Positions 1 to 5,730 of a stretch of DNA of 7,339 nucleotides are shown in pieces. Both the position numbers and the translations under genes were made by a program. The notes below the pieces were generated by a model that searched no databases, was not told where the DNA came from, and saw nothing but the letters and a program-made list of their open reading frames with translations. The DNA lies in NCBI GenBank assembly GCA_030616835.1, contig JAUWWP010000126.1, forward strand, positions 1-7,339. Direction: 5' to 3'. Source of the DNA: Deltaproteobacteria bacterium (lineage in GTDB: Bacteria > Desulfobacterota > G020345765). The first letter of the stretch is position 1. Each line of letters begins with the position of its first letter.

Positions 1-2267
1 CCATTGCACTGTGTATCGAAGTCTCCAAGAACTGCTACTGCAAGCTCCCATGGCATTCCCATTCCTTTTTCAATAAGATCCTTGAGACTCTCCTCAGTTA
101 TCGCCCCGGTCAACAGTCCACCGGTAATCCCGCTGAGGTCATCTTTCACCGTTCCACTGACAACTAAGTTACAGAGGGTTAGTTCCACCGGCCCCAGATC
201 AGTAGGGAAAGGCAAACTCAGTGTCCCCACACTCACTTCGGTATAACCCGCAACAAGAGTAGTAGGATATACTAAATTAAGATCTTTAAAAGTAGGGCTG
301 CTGATAGTAGTGTTATAATACGAGGGCTCTACGAAAAATTCTGTCTCTCCCCCATCACAGTCGGTAGGGGCATAGGGAACCCCACACAGACCGTTAATAG
401 CAGCAACAACAATAGTAGTAGTAGGACCCGTCCAATTATCTGCGGTAAGCCCTTTGTAAACGAAGGTTATGTTAGCCTCTCCATCATCGAGAGCCCCCTG
501 GAGCTCCGGGTTGGTAATTGAGGCAGCAAGTCCCCCCAGTGAATTGCAGGCACGAGCGGCTAAACAATTACTACAACTTTCGTCTACACACCGGACCCGT
601 TCTTTATCAATCTGCAGCGTATTCACCCGGAATGCCGGCTCCCCAAGGAAACAGGCTAAGTGAGGTACCTCTACCTTTATCAGCATAAACTCGACGATCT
701 CACTGTTCCAACTTGCATCTACTGATGCCTCCTCCAATGGCAATAATTCCGAGGCATCAATAAAGATTGGTGCCAGTCCGTTATCATCAGTAGTTACCGT
801 CCACTCCATTGGAACAGTTACAGTCACATCTGATTCATAGATAATATCAATAGCTTCTCCAGTTATACCTTCAGCATAAATAGGATTTCCAAACTGATCC
901 GCCCCAGCTAATAGTACAGTTAACTCGATTGTCTCACATACATCCCTCTCAGTAAGCCCGATAGAAGAGGCTCGTTCATTCCATGCACAAAGCCCTGTCA
1001 CTCCCGGAACCGCGACACCGGGCAGAATATCGATCACAGCCTTGTCAGTGTAATCTGGTATTTCTGCCTTTATGATTACCGGACCTGCTTCTGTGGGCAA
1101 ACCGCCGGCTACTATCCAGGCAGAAGCAATGCCATTTTTTTCATATGTCATTGCTGCTACTGTAGGCTGTCCAAGTGGCACTGCCGCAGGATCAGGCGAG
1201 TAGATGACTTCAAACTCGACAACCCTGCTGCCCCCCGGCGGGGGAGCGCCATCTGCCCTAACGGTTGCTGTAAGGGCTATTGGACCGTGCGGCGGTGGGC
1301 CAAAAACATCATCGGCTGATATTTCGGACTGGCTGATGTTGAGTGATATATCCCACTCCGGATAATATGAGGGGACAAGGTCTATACGGCTGGCTTCAAA
1401 AGGGAGTCTTATTCTATAGGACTCCGGTAAGCCATCGCCATCCCTGTCCACCGTAGGAAGGCCCACTAAAGGTTGTCCTGGTGGCACTAGCAGCGTCTCG
1501 CCGGCATCAACCGTTAACCAGTATATAGCAATTTCTTTATCTACCGGAACAGGTTCTCCATCCCTTGTAACTGTTATGTTTAATAGGCTAGCGAAAGTTA
1601 CCACAACCTCCGCCAGGTCATCTAATTCAGCAACTGCCTTTATCACACCATCGGTTAGTTCTTCTTCCTCTATGTTAGCAGATAATTTCACATCGTAGAG
1701 GGGAGGGATTAGATAAAGCACTTGTCCCACTATCTCAATGCTTAAAGACATAGGCCCATCTGTTACAGCAGTTATAGAGCTCTCGTAGTAGTTTTCCCCT
1801 CTCATTGTGGTTTTTACCAGGCTGGTTTCAGGATCAATGGATTCGGGCTCAACATAAAATTGATCAAGGCCACCCCACTCCGGGTCATTAGCCCAATCTC
1901 TTATACCCCTTACCTGTGCCAATATAATATCTGAGACCTCCACAGGGGATGTGGGCCATAAACTGACCAAGATAATATTGAGCTCCTGGTTTTCAAAATA
2001 ATCTTGAAAACCTAAGATGTTAAGAAGATCTCCCAAAGGGCACAAATCATTACCTTCGTCACATAAGGAGTCTACTTCCAGATAGTCAAATCTATAGGCA
2101 GGGCCCTCATCAAGCTCGCTGAGTAACGGTTGGGGAAGCTTTGGTTCAGAGGGAAGTACATTCGTAACCTCCGTAATATTAGTAACTTCATCCCCGCAGC
2201 TCCAGATCAGCAGGCCCACCGTTAGGATGCCGGTGGCCAACATACTGAATAATAGTTTCTTCTTCAT
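1..2267 (-). CDS. Large exported lipoprotein with tandem Ig-like domains (3' part beyond window)
   Basis: The reading frame is open from the ATG at 2267 to the left edge: 755 codons without a stop, so the protein is longer than seen. Residues 1-24 form a lipoprotein signal: KKK at 2-4, a hydrophobic stretch, then IWSC with the lipidated Cys at 24. Trp at -2 is unusual for a lipobox. Three segments resemble bacterial Ig-like (Big_1/invasin-type) domains, roughly 230-310, 315-415 and 440-535. VPPGQP (261-266) and VPLGQP (363-368) recur about 100 residues apart, and a D/N-G turn recurs at 279, 379 and 497. DRDGDG (274-279) looks like a calcium-binding loop. Nine of thirteen mature cysteines after Cys24 lie between 539 and 754, suggesting disulfides outside the cytoplasm. 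Residues 696-755 recall a Cys- and Gly-rich module I associate with myxobacterial secreted proteins (weak). The start is fixed by AAAGGAGG. Likely a surface or periplasmic structural or adhesive protein; the function is unknown. Confidence 0.87.
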   Translation of the reverse strand, partial: MKKKLLFSMLATGILTVGLLIWSCGDEVTNITEVTNVLPSEPKLPQPLLSELDEGPAYRFDYLEVDSLCDEGNDLCPLGDLLNILGFQDYFENQELNIILVSLWPTSPVEVSDIILAQVRGIRDWANDPEWGGLDQFYVEPESIDPETSLVKTTMRGENYYESSITAVTDGPMSLSIEIVGQVLYLIPPLYDVKLSANIEEEELTDGVIKAVAELDDLAEVVVTFASLLNITVTRDGEPVPVDKEIAIYWLTVDAGETLLVPPGQPLVGLPTVDRDGDGLPESYRIRLPFEASRIDLVPSYYPEWDISLNISQSEISADDVFGPPPHGPIALTATVRADGAPPPGGSRVVEFEVIYSPDPAAVPLGQPTVAAMTYEKNGIASAWIVAGGLPTEAGPVIIKAEIPDYTDKAVIDILPGVAVPGVTGLCAWNERASSIGLTERDVCETIELTVLLAGADQFGNPIYAEGITGEAIDIIYESDVTVTVPMEWTVTTDDNGLAPIFIDASELLPLEEASVDASWNSEIVEFMLIKVEVPHLACFLGEPAFRVNTLQIDKERVRCVDESCSNCLAARACNSLGGLAASITNPELQGALDDGEANITFVYKGLTADNWTGPTTTIVVAAINGLCGVPYAPTDCDGGETEFFVEPSYYNTTISSPTFKDLNLVYPTTLVAGYTEVSVGTLSLPFPTDLGPVELTLCNLVVSGTVKDDLSGITGGLLTGAITEESLKDLIEKGMGMPWELAVAVLGDFDTQCN

Positions 2268-2273
2268 CCTCTA

Positions 2274-2283
2274 TTCCTCCTTT
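2274..2283 (-). promoter_or_regulatory. Consensus ribosome binding site of the lipoprotein gene
   Basis: On the minus strand this reads AAAGGAGGAA, a near-perfect anti-16S match, six bases before the ATG at 2267. It decides the start of the lipoprotein. It is far stronger than anything in front of the aminotransferase or hom genes. Confidence 0.88.
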
Positions 2284-2308
2284 CTTATCTTTCAAGCAAG
2301 GCATAATC

Positions 2309-2337
2309 AGTCCAATCAGCCTGAGGCAGATCGGACT
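2309..2337 (-). repeat. 13-bp hairpin in the lipoprotein leader
   Basis: The arms 2309-2321 and 2325-2337 flank a 3-base loop and match at 11 of 13 positions. Read as minus-strand RNA, one of the two mismatches becomes a G-U wobble, so the stem fits the lipoprotein leader transcript better than its complement. It ends about 26 bases before the ribosome binding site. No U-run follows, so it is not a standard terminator. Confidence 0.6.
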
Positions 2338-2408
2338 AATACCTTGTTATTACCCCTGCCTGTGCATGTTCGCACGCTGACAGGTATGTTCAAATAAAGC
2401 TTATCCAC
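2316..2408 (-). other. Possible 30-codon leader ORF (weak)
   Basis: A GTG at 2408 opens 30 codons ending in TGA at 2316-2318. An AGGA lies six bases upstream of the GTG within AGGAAAGGAG, although the GGAGG core overlaps the start. The peptide begins VDKLYLNIPV and ends VRSASG; it has no hydrophobic segment and no run of a single amino acid of the kind used in attenuation. Its last codons lie inside the 2309-2337 hairpin, so translating ribosomes would disturb that stem. It also crosses the 2355-2384 palindrome, so it may be no more than a translated repeat. Confidence 0.15.
2355..2384 (-). repeat. GC-rich imperfect palindrome (CCTGTC...CAGG)
   Basis: The outer CCTG and CAGG arms and the inner GTGC and GCAC arms pair around a GAACAT loop, with an asymmetric internal loop between them. 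This resembles a widely scattered palindromic element I have seen in many metagenome-derived genomes (CCTGTC-CGTGCG-GCACAGGCAGG type). It may therefore be a mobile or dispersed repeat that has become part of the leader. Confidence 0.5.
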
Positions 2409-2441
2409 CTCCTTTCCTAAAAACTTATAGCTCAGAGCTTT

Positions 2442-2463
2442 AGCTTTTCTTAACGGAAAAGCT
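2442..2463 (-). repeat. Perfect 8-bp hairpin at the 5' end of the leader
   Basis: AGCTTTTC and GAAAAGCT form a perfect 8-bp stem with a 6-base loop (CGTTAA on the minus strand). It begins within about five bases of the predicted transcription start. A 5'-terminal hairpin can stabilise an mRNA, which would suit a long-lived message for an abundant envelope protein; that role is inference. Confidence 0.55.
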
Positions 2464-2473
2464 TCATCTTTGA

Positions 2474-2502
2474 AATTTACTAAAGTATTTTCCCCTTGTC
2501 AA
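2474..2502 (-). promoter_or_regulatory. Sigma70-type promoter of the lipoprotein gene
   Basis: On the minus strand there is a perfect -35 TTGACA (2497-2502), a 17-base spacer and a -10 TAAATT (2474-2479, 4 of 6 matches). Transcription would start near 2467 and run about 200 bases to the lipoprotein ATG. The sequence upstream of the -35 is A/T-rich (about 2503-2520), like an UP element. With a private promoter the lipoprotein need not depend on the upstream enzyme genes. Confidence 0.6.
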
Positions 2503-2568
2503 GAAAAAATCAAAATTTTTAGCCTGGATCTCCCCCGAAAATCCTCTTTCGGATTAAATCCCCCCTTG

Positions 2569-2587
2569 CCCCCTTTTTCAAAGGGGG
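2569..2587. repeat. CCCCCTTT/AAAGGGGG hairpin repeat
   Basis: Perfect 8-bp arms (2569-2576 and 2580-2587) surround a TTC loop, preceded by a second C-run at about 2559-2565. This matches a family of short dispersed repeats common in cyanobacterial and metagenome-derived genomes, whose translations give spurious PPLKKG-type or PPFSKGG-type peptides. Both such readings occur here. Confidence 0.7.
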
Positions 2588-2700
2588 GTAAATTGCTGAA
2601 TTATAAAATCGCATCATATTCCGCCATAGACGGAGAGGCCACTTATTTTAGAAAAAGTTCCCCCAATTTTTAAACCAAAACTATCATGCCCTTTCAGTAA

Positions 2701-2726
2701 GATTCAAGGGATCAAGGATTCAAGGG
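2701..2726. repeat. Direct repeat GATTCAAGGG, two copies
   Basis: GATTCAAGGG at 2701-2710 recurs exactly at 2717-2726, separated by ATCAAG. A weaker CAAGG echo continues on both sides. It lies in the repeat-rich gap and has no evident protein-binding context. Confidence 0.6.
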
Positions 2727-2728
2727 TT

Positions 2729-2742
2729 CTACTCCCTGCTAT
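2729..2742 (-). repeat. ATAGCAGGGAGTAG repeat, inverted copy
   Basis: Read on the minus strand, this 14-mer is identical to plus-strand 5591-5604 in the gap before hom. Two exact 14-base matches in two intergenic gaps of one small window point to a dispersed repeat family rather than chance. Confidence 0.6.
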
Positions 2743-2747
2743 CCCCT

Positions 2748-2773
2748 TCCGCCGTCGCTAAAGCTATGGCGGA
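2748..2773. repeat. TCCGCC...GGCGGA palindromic repeat
   Basis: Perfect 6-bp outer arms (2748-2753 and 2768-2773) and inner GCT/AGC arms surround a small loop, with a 3x3 internal loop between. The string resembles another short palindrome I have seen scattered between genes in metagenome-derived genomes. It sits about 15 bases downstream of the -10 of the 2790-2818 promoter, so any transcript would begin close to this hairpin. Confidence 0.6.
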
Positions 2774-2789
2774 CAGGGCTATTCCTTGA

Positions 2790-2818
2790 AATATAGTTCG
2801 CCTAAAGGATTGTGTCAA
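2790..2818 (-). promoter_or_regulatory. Strong sigma70-like promoter just after the mutase-like gene
   Basis: On the minus strand there is a perfect -35 TTGACA (2813-2818), a 17-base spacer and a -10 TATATT (2790-2795, 5 of 6). This is the best promoter match in the window. It starts 45 bases after the mutase-like stop codon and points leftward. Transcription from about 2783 would cross some 300 bases without a convincing ORF before reaching the 2474-2502 promoter. It may be a tandem promoter for the lipoprotein, drive a small RNA, or be carried by a repeat element. Confidence 0.55.
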
Positions 2819-2862
2819 GGGAAATCTTGAGAAGGGATGGAAGAAGGGATAAAAACTTACTC

Positions 2863-4092
2863 TTATGTTCGAATTGCAGGACGACTAACAATAAACTCCT
2901 CCATCAGCTCCCAGCCCCGATCAAAAAACACCCCGGAACCCTCGGCCGCTCTCTCATCAAAGCCCCGGGCAAAAACTTTTTTGTCGCTCCGAGCCTCGTC
3001 ATTGGAGGACAGGATTGCGAAAGGCACCGGTTCCCCTGAATGGGTTCTAAGTGACAAAGGGGTGGGATGGTCGGAAATGACCATAACCTTATACTCAACA
3101 AATTCGCTTATTCCATCCAATACCTTCCCCACCACCTTCAGGTCAAAATCCTCGAGGGCCTTTATTTTAATTCCCGGCTCCCCGCTATGGCCAGCCTCAT
3201 CCGGAGCCTCTACGTGAAGGTATATAAAATCCCTCTGTCTTAGCTCCCGGAGGGCATACTCTGCCTTCCCGGAATAATTGGTGTCCAGATAGCCAGTTGC
3301 CCCGGGAACATTCACCACCTTAAGCCCGGCATAAATCCCGAGCCCCCGAACCAAATCCACCGCAGAGATCACCGCTCCCTCAATCCCGTATCGGTCACGC
3401 AGGGTAGGCAGTCTCAGGGCCTTGCCCTGGCCCCAAAGCCAGATAGAGTTTGCCGGTGGCTTATCCGCCGCTATCCTTGCCCGGTTTGTCGAAAAATCCT
3501 TCAGAATCAGTTGTGAACTCTGGATCAGCCCGTTTAATATCTCACCATCATCCCCCTGGGGTAAGTAAGGAGATATCTCCTTCCCCATAATATCATGGGG
3601 AGGAGTGGTCTTTACCCTCTCGCTGCCCAGCCTCCAAACCATCAGATGCCGATAGCTAACCCCGGGATAGAACCTGATCTGCTCTGATCCGAGGGAAGCA
3701 TTAATCTGTGCTATTATCTCCCGGGCCTCCTCAGTGGAGATGTGGCCAGCACTGTAATCCTCCATCTGTACTATTCCTCCAGAATCTTGCAGGGTCACCA
3801 GGTTACAACGGAAAGCAACATCCTCCGGGCCTAACTCCACCCCCATACTTGCCGCCTCCAGTGGTGCTCTTCCGGCATAATACCGGGAAGGGTCATAGCC
3901 GAGGATGGACAGATTTCCTACATCACTTCCCGGTGGAAATCCCTCAGGTATTACCCTTACCATTCCCAGCAACCCTTTCCGGGCAATATAATCCATATTA
4001 GGTGTGGCGGCCGCCTCGAGAGGTGTTCTTCCTTCCAACTTTTCAACCGGATAGTCGGGCATTCCATCGCCCTGTAAGATTATGTATTTCAT
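2863..4092 (-). CDS. Archaeal-type phosphoglycerate-mutase-like protein; proposed homoserine kinase substitute (ThrB2)
   Basis: This 409-residue cytoplasmic protein belongs to the alkaline phosphatase superfamily, archaeal-type cofactor-independent phosphoglycerate mutase (ApgM) branch. Metal and active-site motifs are in place: GDGM (Asp9), PGSDVGNLSILGYDP with the expected Ser56 nucleophile, TPPHDIMGK (163-171), HVEAPDEAGH (293-302), SDHPTP (340-345) and RTHSGEPVPF (349-358). Close homologues form a family (TIGR02535, as I recall it) proposed to be a non-orthologous homoserine kinase in threonine-synthesising organisms that lack thrB. The neighbouring hom gene favours that role over glycolytic 3-PG/2-PG interconversion; sequence alone cannot decide. 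I chose the ATG at 4092 because family members begin MKYI and AGGAAG lies nine bases upstream. An in-frame TTG at 4134 would add 14 atypical residues. It follows hom by 108 bases and is probably cotranscribed. Confidence 0.93.
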   Translation of the reverse strand: MKYIILQGDGMPDYPVEKLEGRTPLEAAATPNMDYIARKGLLGMVRVIPEGFPPGSDVGNLSILGYDPSRYYAGRAPLEAASMGVELGPEDVAFRCNLVTLQDSGGIVQMEDYSAGHISTEEAREIIAQINASLGSEQIRFYPGVSYRHLMVWRLGSERVKTTPPHDIMGKEISPYLPQGDDGEILNGLIQSSQLILKDFSTNRARIAADKPPANSIWLWGQGKALRLPTLRDRYGIEGAVISAVDLVRGLGIYAGLKVVNVPGATGYLDTNYSGKAEYALRELRQRDFIYLHVEAPDEAGHSGEPGIKIKALEDFDLKVVGKVLDGISEFVEYKVMVISDHPTPLSLRTHSGEPVPFAILSSNDEARSDKKVFARGFDERAAEGSGVFFDRGWELMEEFIVSRPAIRT

Positions 4093-4173
4093 CCCGTTAG
4101 ACTTCCTGTTAGTACTCCGAAGCGCAAACCGCAATAGTCCCTGAATTTCATCATCAGAAATTTCCGATCAGAC

Positions 4174-4190
4174 CCCGAAAGATCTACGGG
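4174..4190 (-). other. Small hairpin in the hom to mutase-like gap
   Basis: CCCG (4174-4177) and CGGG (4187-4190) can pair around a 9-base loop containing the AGATCT palindrome. It begins about ten bases after the hom stop codon. No T-run follows on the minus strand, so I do not call it a terminator; it could be an mRNA-processing or 3'-stabilising stem within an operon transcript. Confidence 0.3.
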
Positions 4191-4200
4191 ATTCATCAGA

Positions 4201-5499
4201 TTAGTTCAGCCTGTTCTCGATTCGAACAAATACTGTCTTGTCCCGAACAACTTGAAGACGATCTATCTTTTCCAGGGCCCGGCGTATCTCCCCCTCTCTG
4301 GCCTCGTGAGTCATAATCACAATCGGCACTGCTTTTCCCACCCTTCTGCCCTTCTGAATTACTGAGGCAATGCTGATCTGGTGCTTCCCTAAGATAGCGG
4401 AGATCTGTGCCAGCACTCCTGGACGATCTACCACCCAGAAGCGCAGATAATACTGGCCAACCAGTTCCTCCATATCCTTAACCTTAAGCCCTTTACTCGC
4501 CAGATAGGTAGGCTTGCTCCCAGCACCACCCCCCAAGAGGGAGCGAGCAATTTCTACCACATCTCCTACCACTGCACTGGCGGTGGGCATCATCCCAGCA
4601 CCCTGGCCATAAAGCATCATCGGACCCATGGCATCGCCGGTAACGTAGATGGCATTGAACACATCCCTCACCCCTGCTAACAGGCTGTTTTGGGGAAGCA
4701 TTGTGGGGTGCACCCTGGCTTCGATCCCCGCCTTATCTCTTTTCGCTATTGCCAGAAGTTTAACCCGGTATCCAAATTCATTGGCAAACGCAAGATCAAG
4801 AGGGGTAATCCTGGTAATACCCTCTGTATAGATGGCTTTTAATTTTATCTTTGTTCCAAATGCCAGACGAATCAGGATTGCCAATTTATGGGCGGTATCG
4901 ATTCCCTCCACATCAATCGTGGGATCGGCTTCGACATAGCCTTTCTTCTGCGCCCCCTTCAGGATAGTCACAAACTCTTCCCCTTCTTCACTCATCCTGC
5001 TCAGAATATAATTGGCAGTCCCATTGATTATGCCCAAAATGGACTGAATCCTGTTGCCAACAAACCCCTCACTCAGTGAGCGAATAATAGGAATGCCTCC
5101 ACCCACACTGGCCTCAAATCCTATCTCCAACCCTGCCCTCTGGGCGGCTTCGAAAATGGTATCTCCATCCCGGGCCAGCAGGGCCTTATTGGCCGTAACC
5201 ACCCTCTTGCCCGCCTCCAGAGATTCCAAAACATAGGTCTTCGCCGGCTCATAACCACCAATGAGCTCGACCACTATATCTATCCCGGGATCATTAATAA
5301 CATCCCGGGCGTCCCTGGTCAGGATCTTCCGATCAACTTTTATTCCGCGATCCCTTTCCAAATCGAGATCAGCAATACGTTTAATAAACAGGGAGGCCCC
5401 TAACCGTCGGGCAATCAGGGCAGAATTGCTCTGAAGGATCTTGACAACCCCGGTCCCCACTGTCCCCCAGCCCAGAAGTCCAATATTTATCTTCTTCAT
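4201..5499 (-). CDS. hom: Homoserine dehydrogenase with C-terminal ACT domain
   Basis: This 432-residue enzyme reduces aspartate 4-semialdehyde to homoserine with NAD(P)H, the branch point toward threonine and methionine. The N-terminal Rossmann fold carries GLLGWGTVGTGV (7-18), and TANK at 102-105 contacts the nucleotide. The catalytic core is YVEADPTIDVEGID followed by AHKL: Glu190, Asp201 and Lys205 keep the spacing of the yeast catalytic residues E208, D219 and K223. NGTANYIL (159-166) is the conserved family block. A C-terminal ACT domain (about 350-425, VDRPGVLAQI near 357-366) implies allosteric feedback, usually by threonine. It is monofunctional, with no fused aspartokinase. Length is normal for the Hom-ACT class. 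The start MKKINIGLLGWG matches family N-termini, but the ribosome binding site is weak (GGATAA only). It lies upstream of the mutase-like gene and 261 bases after the aminotransferase. Confidence 0.97.
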   Translation of the reverse strand: MKKINIGLLGWGTVGTGVVKILQSNSALIARRLGASLFIKRIADLDLERDRGIKVDRKILTRDARDVINDPGIDIVVELIGGYEPAKTYVLESLEAGKRVVTANKALLARDGDTIFEAAQRAGLEIGFEASVGGGIPIIRSLSEGFVGNRIQSILGIINGTANYILSRMSEEGEEFVTILKGAQKKGYVEADPTIDVEGIDTAHKLAILIRLAFGTKIKLKAIYTEGITRITPLDLAFANEFGYRVKLLAIAKRDKAGIEARVHPTMLPQNSLLAGVRDVFNAIYVTGDAMGPMMLYGQGAGMMPTASAVVGDVVEIARSLLGGGAGSKPTYLASKGLKVKDMEELVGQYYLRFWVVDRPGVLAQISAILGKHQISIASVIQKGRRVGKAVPIVIMTHEAREGEIRRALEKIDRLQVVRDKTVFVRIENRLN

Positions 5500-5504
5500 A
5501 AATT

Positions 5505-5518
5505 ATCCAACATTGGAT
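5505..5518. repeat. ATCCAA-CA-TTGGAT palindrome before hom
   Basis: Perfect 6-bp arms lie 6-19 bases upstream of the hom ATG and include the only Shine-Dalgarno-like bases (GGATAA). As RNA the stem could partly hide the ribosome binding site; as DNA it could be a small operator. Both are inference, and the two-base loop makes the RNA form strained. Confidence 0.3.
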
Positions 5519-5545
5519 GATTAAATCCCAAATCCCAAATAGTAG

Positions 5546-5610
5546 GGAATAGCAGGGACTTGCCCCGATGGACATCGGGGAGTACAAGGAATAGCAGGGA
5601 GTAGCAGGGG
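5546..5610 (+). repeat. Composite repeat: GGAATAGCAGGGA copies flanking a CCCCGATG hairpin
   Basis: GGAATAGCAGGGA occurs exactly at 5546-5558 and 5588-5600, and the related GTAGCAGGGG follows at 5601-5610. Between the copies, CCCCGATG (5563-5570) and CATCGGGG (5573-5580) form a perfect 8-bp palindrome. Direct repeats bracketing a palindrome suggest a short dispersed unit. The 14-mer at 5591-5604 is repeated in inverted orientation at 2729-2742. Confidence 0.6.
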
Positions 5611-5663
5611 CAACAATTCTCTGACTAAATTCCAATGTCTCAAATTCCAAAAGGGAAAATTTC

Positions 5664-5688
5664 TTCGTGTAATTCGTGTAATTCGTGG
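5664..5688 (+). repeat. Tandem 9-mer TTCGTGTAA, 2.8 copies
   Basis: TTCGTGTAA is repeated at 5664-5672 and 5673-5681, with a third partial copy TTCGTGG at 5682-5688. I have seen this same string between genes in many metagenome-derived genomes, so it is probably a dispersed element rather than local slippage. Confidence 0.6.
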
Positions 5689-5705
5689 TTCAAATCCCAA
5701 TTTAA

Positions 5706-5730
5706 TTCCTTCGACAGGCTCAGGGCAAGC
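5706..5730 (+). repeat. TTCGACAGGCTCAGG dispersed repeat, plus copy
   Basis: This carries the core TTCGACAGGCTCAGGGCA of a familiar short intergenic repeat. A diverged minus-strand copy lies at 6984-7005, and a truncated plus copy (CCTTCGACAG) lies near 7198-7207. The three copies sit in the gaps on either side of the aminotransferase gene. Confidence 0.6.

Larger units (their letters stand above)
2268..2467 (-). promoter_or_regulatory. Long structured 5' leader of the lipoprotein mRNA
   Basis: About 200 bases separate the predicted transcription start (near 2467) from the lipoprotein ATG. In transcript order the leader holds a perfect 8-bp hairpin (2442-2463), an 11-base palindrome AGCTCTGAGCT (2429-2439), a purine-rich AGGAAAGGAGGTGG stretch around 2404-2417, a GC-rich imperfect hairpin (2355-2384), a 13-bp near-perfect hairpin (2309-2337), and then the gene's own ribosome binding site. 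Leaders this long and structured are often regulatory (riboswitch, attenuator or protein-binding), but I do not recognise a known class. A dispersed repeat inserted in the untranslated region would give a similar picture. Confidence 0.45.
2503..2862. other. Non-coding gap holding dispersed repeats and a second promoter
   Basis: This stretch lies between the mutase-like gene and the lipoprotein promoter. I see no convincing gene in it. It contains a CCCCC/GGGGG hairpin repeat (2569-2587), a direct repeat (2701-2726), a 14-mer shared with the 5500-5760 gap (2729-2742), a TCCGCC/GGCGGA palindrome (2748-2773) and a sigma70-like promoter (2790-2818). No clear terminator for the upstream genes is visible; none of the hairpins is followed by a T-run on the minus strand. 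Confidence 0.6.

Noticed and set aside
1..700. Plus-strand ORFs of 80 and 64 codons opposite the lipoprotein
   Set aside because: They lie antisense to a continuous 755-codon frame with a signal peptide and ribosome binding site.
2268..2467. Leader considered as a c-di-GMP-I (GEMM) riboswitch because of an AAAGC...GC-TA core-like stretch and GCACAGG
   Set aside because: The GNRA-capped hairpin and the conserved joining segments of that class are not in the right order or spacing.
2470..2673. 67-codon plus-strand ORF, and a 32-codon minus-strand frame containing PPLKKGARGD
   Set aside because: Both are translations of the C-run/G-run hairpin repeat at 2569-2587, a common source of false small proteins.
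4093..4134. In-frame TTG extension adding 14 residues to the mutase-like protein
   Set aside because: The extra residues are unlike family N-termini, no ribosome binding site precedes the TTG, and the ATG at 4092 gives the canonical MKYI start with AGGAAG upstream.
4135..4200. Minus-strand CTGATGA ... GAAA resembling a hammerhead ribozyme core after hom
   Set aside because: The stem after CUGAUGA is not followed directly by GAAA; seven extra bases intervene, and no matching stem I/III or cleavage-site arrangement is present.
5381..5650. 89-codon minus-strand ORF overlapping the hom start
   Set aside because: Half of it is hom read in another frame and half is repeat; the hom frame is unmistakable.
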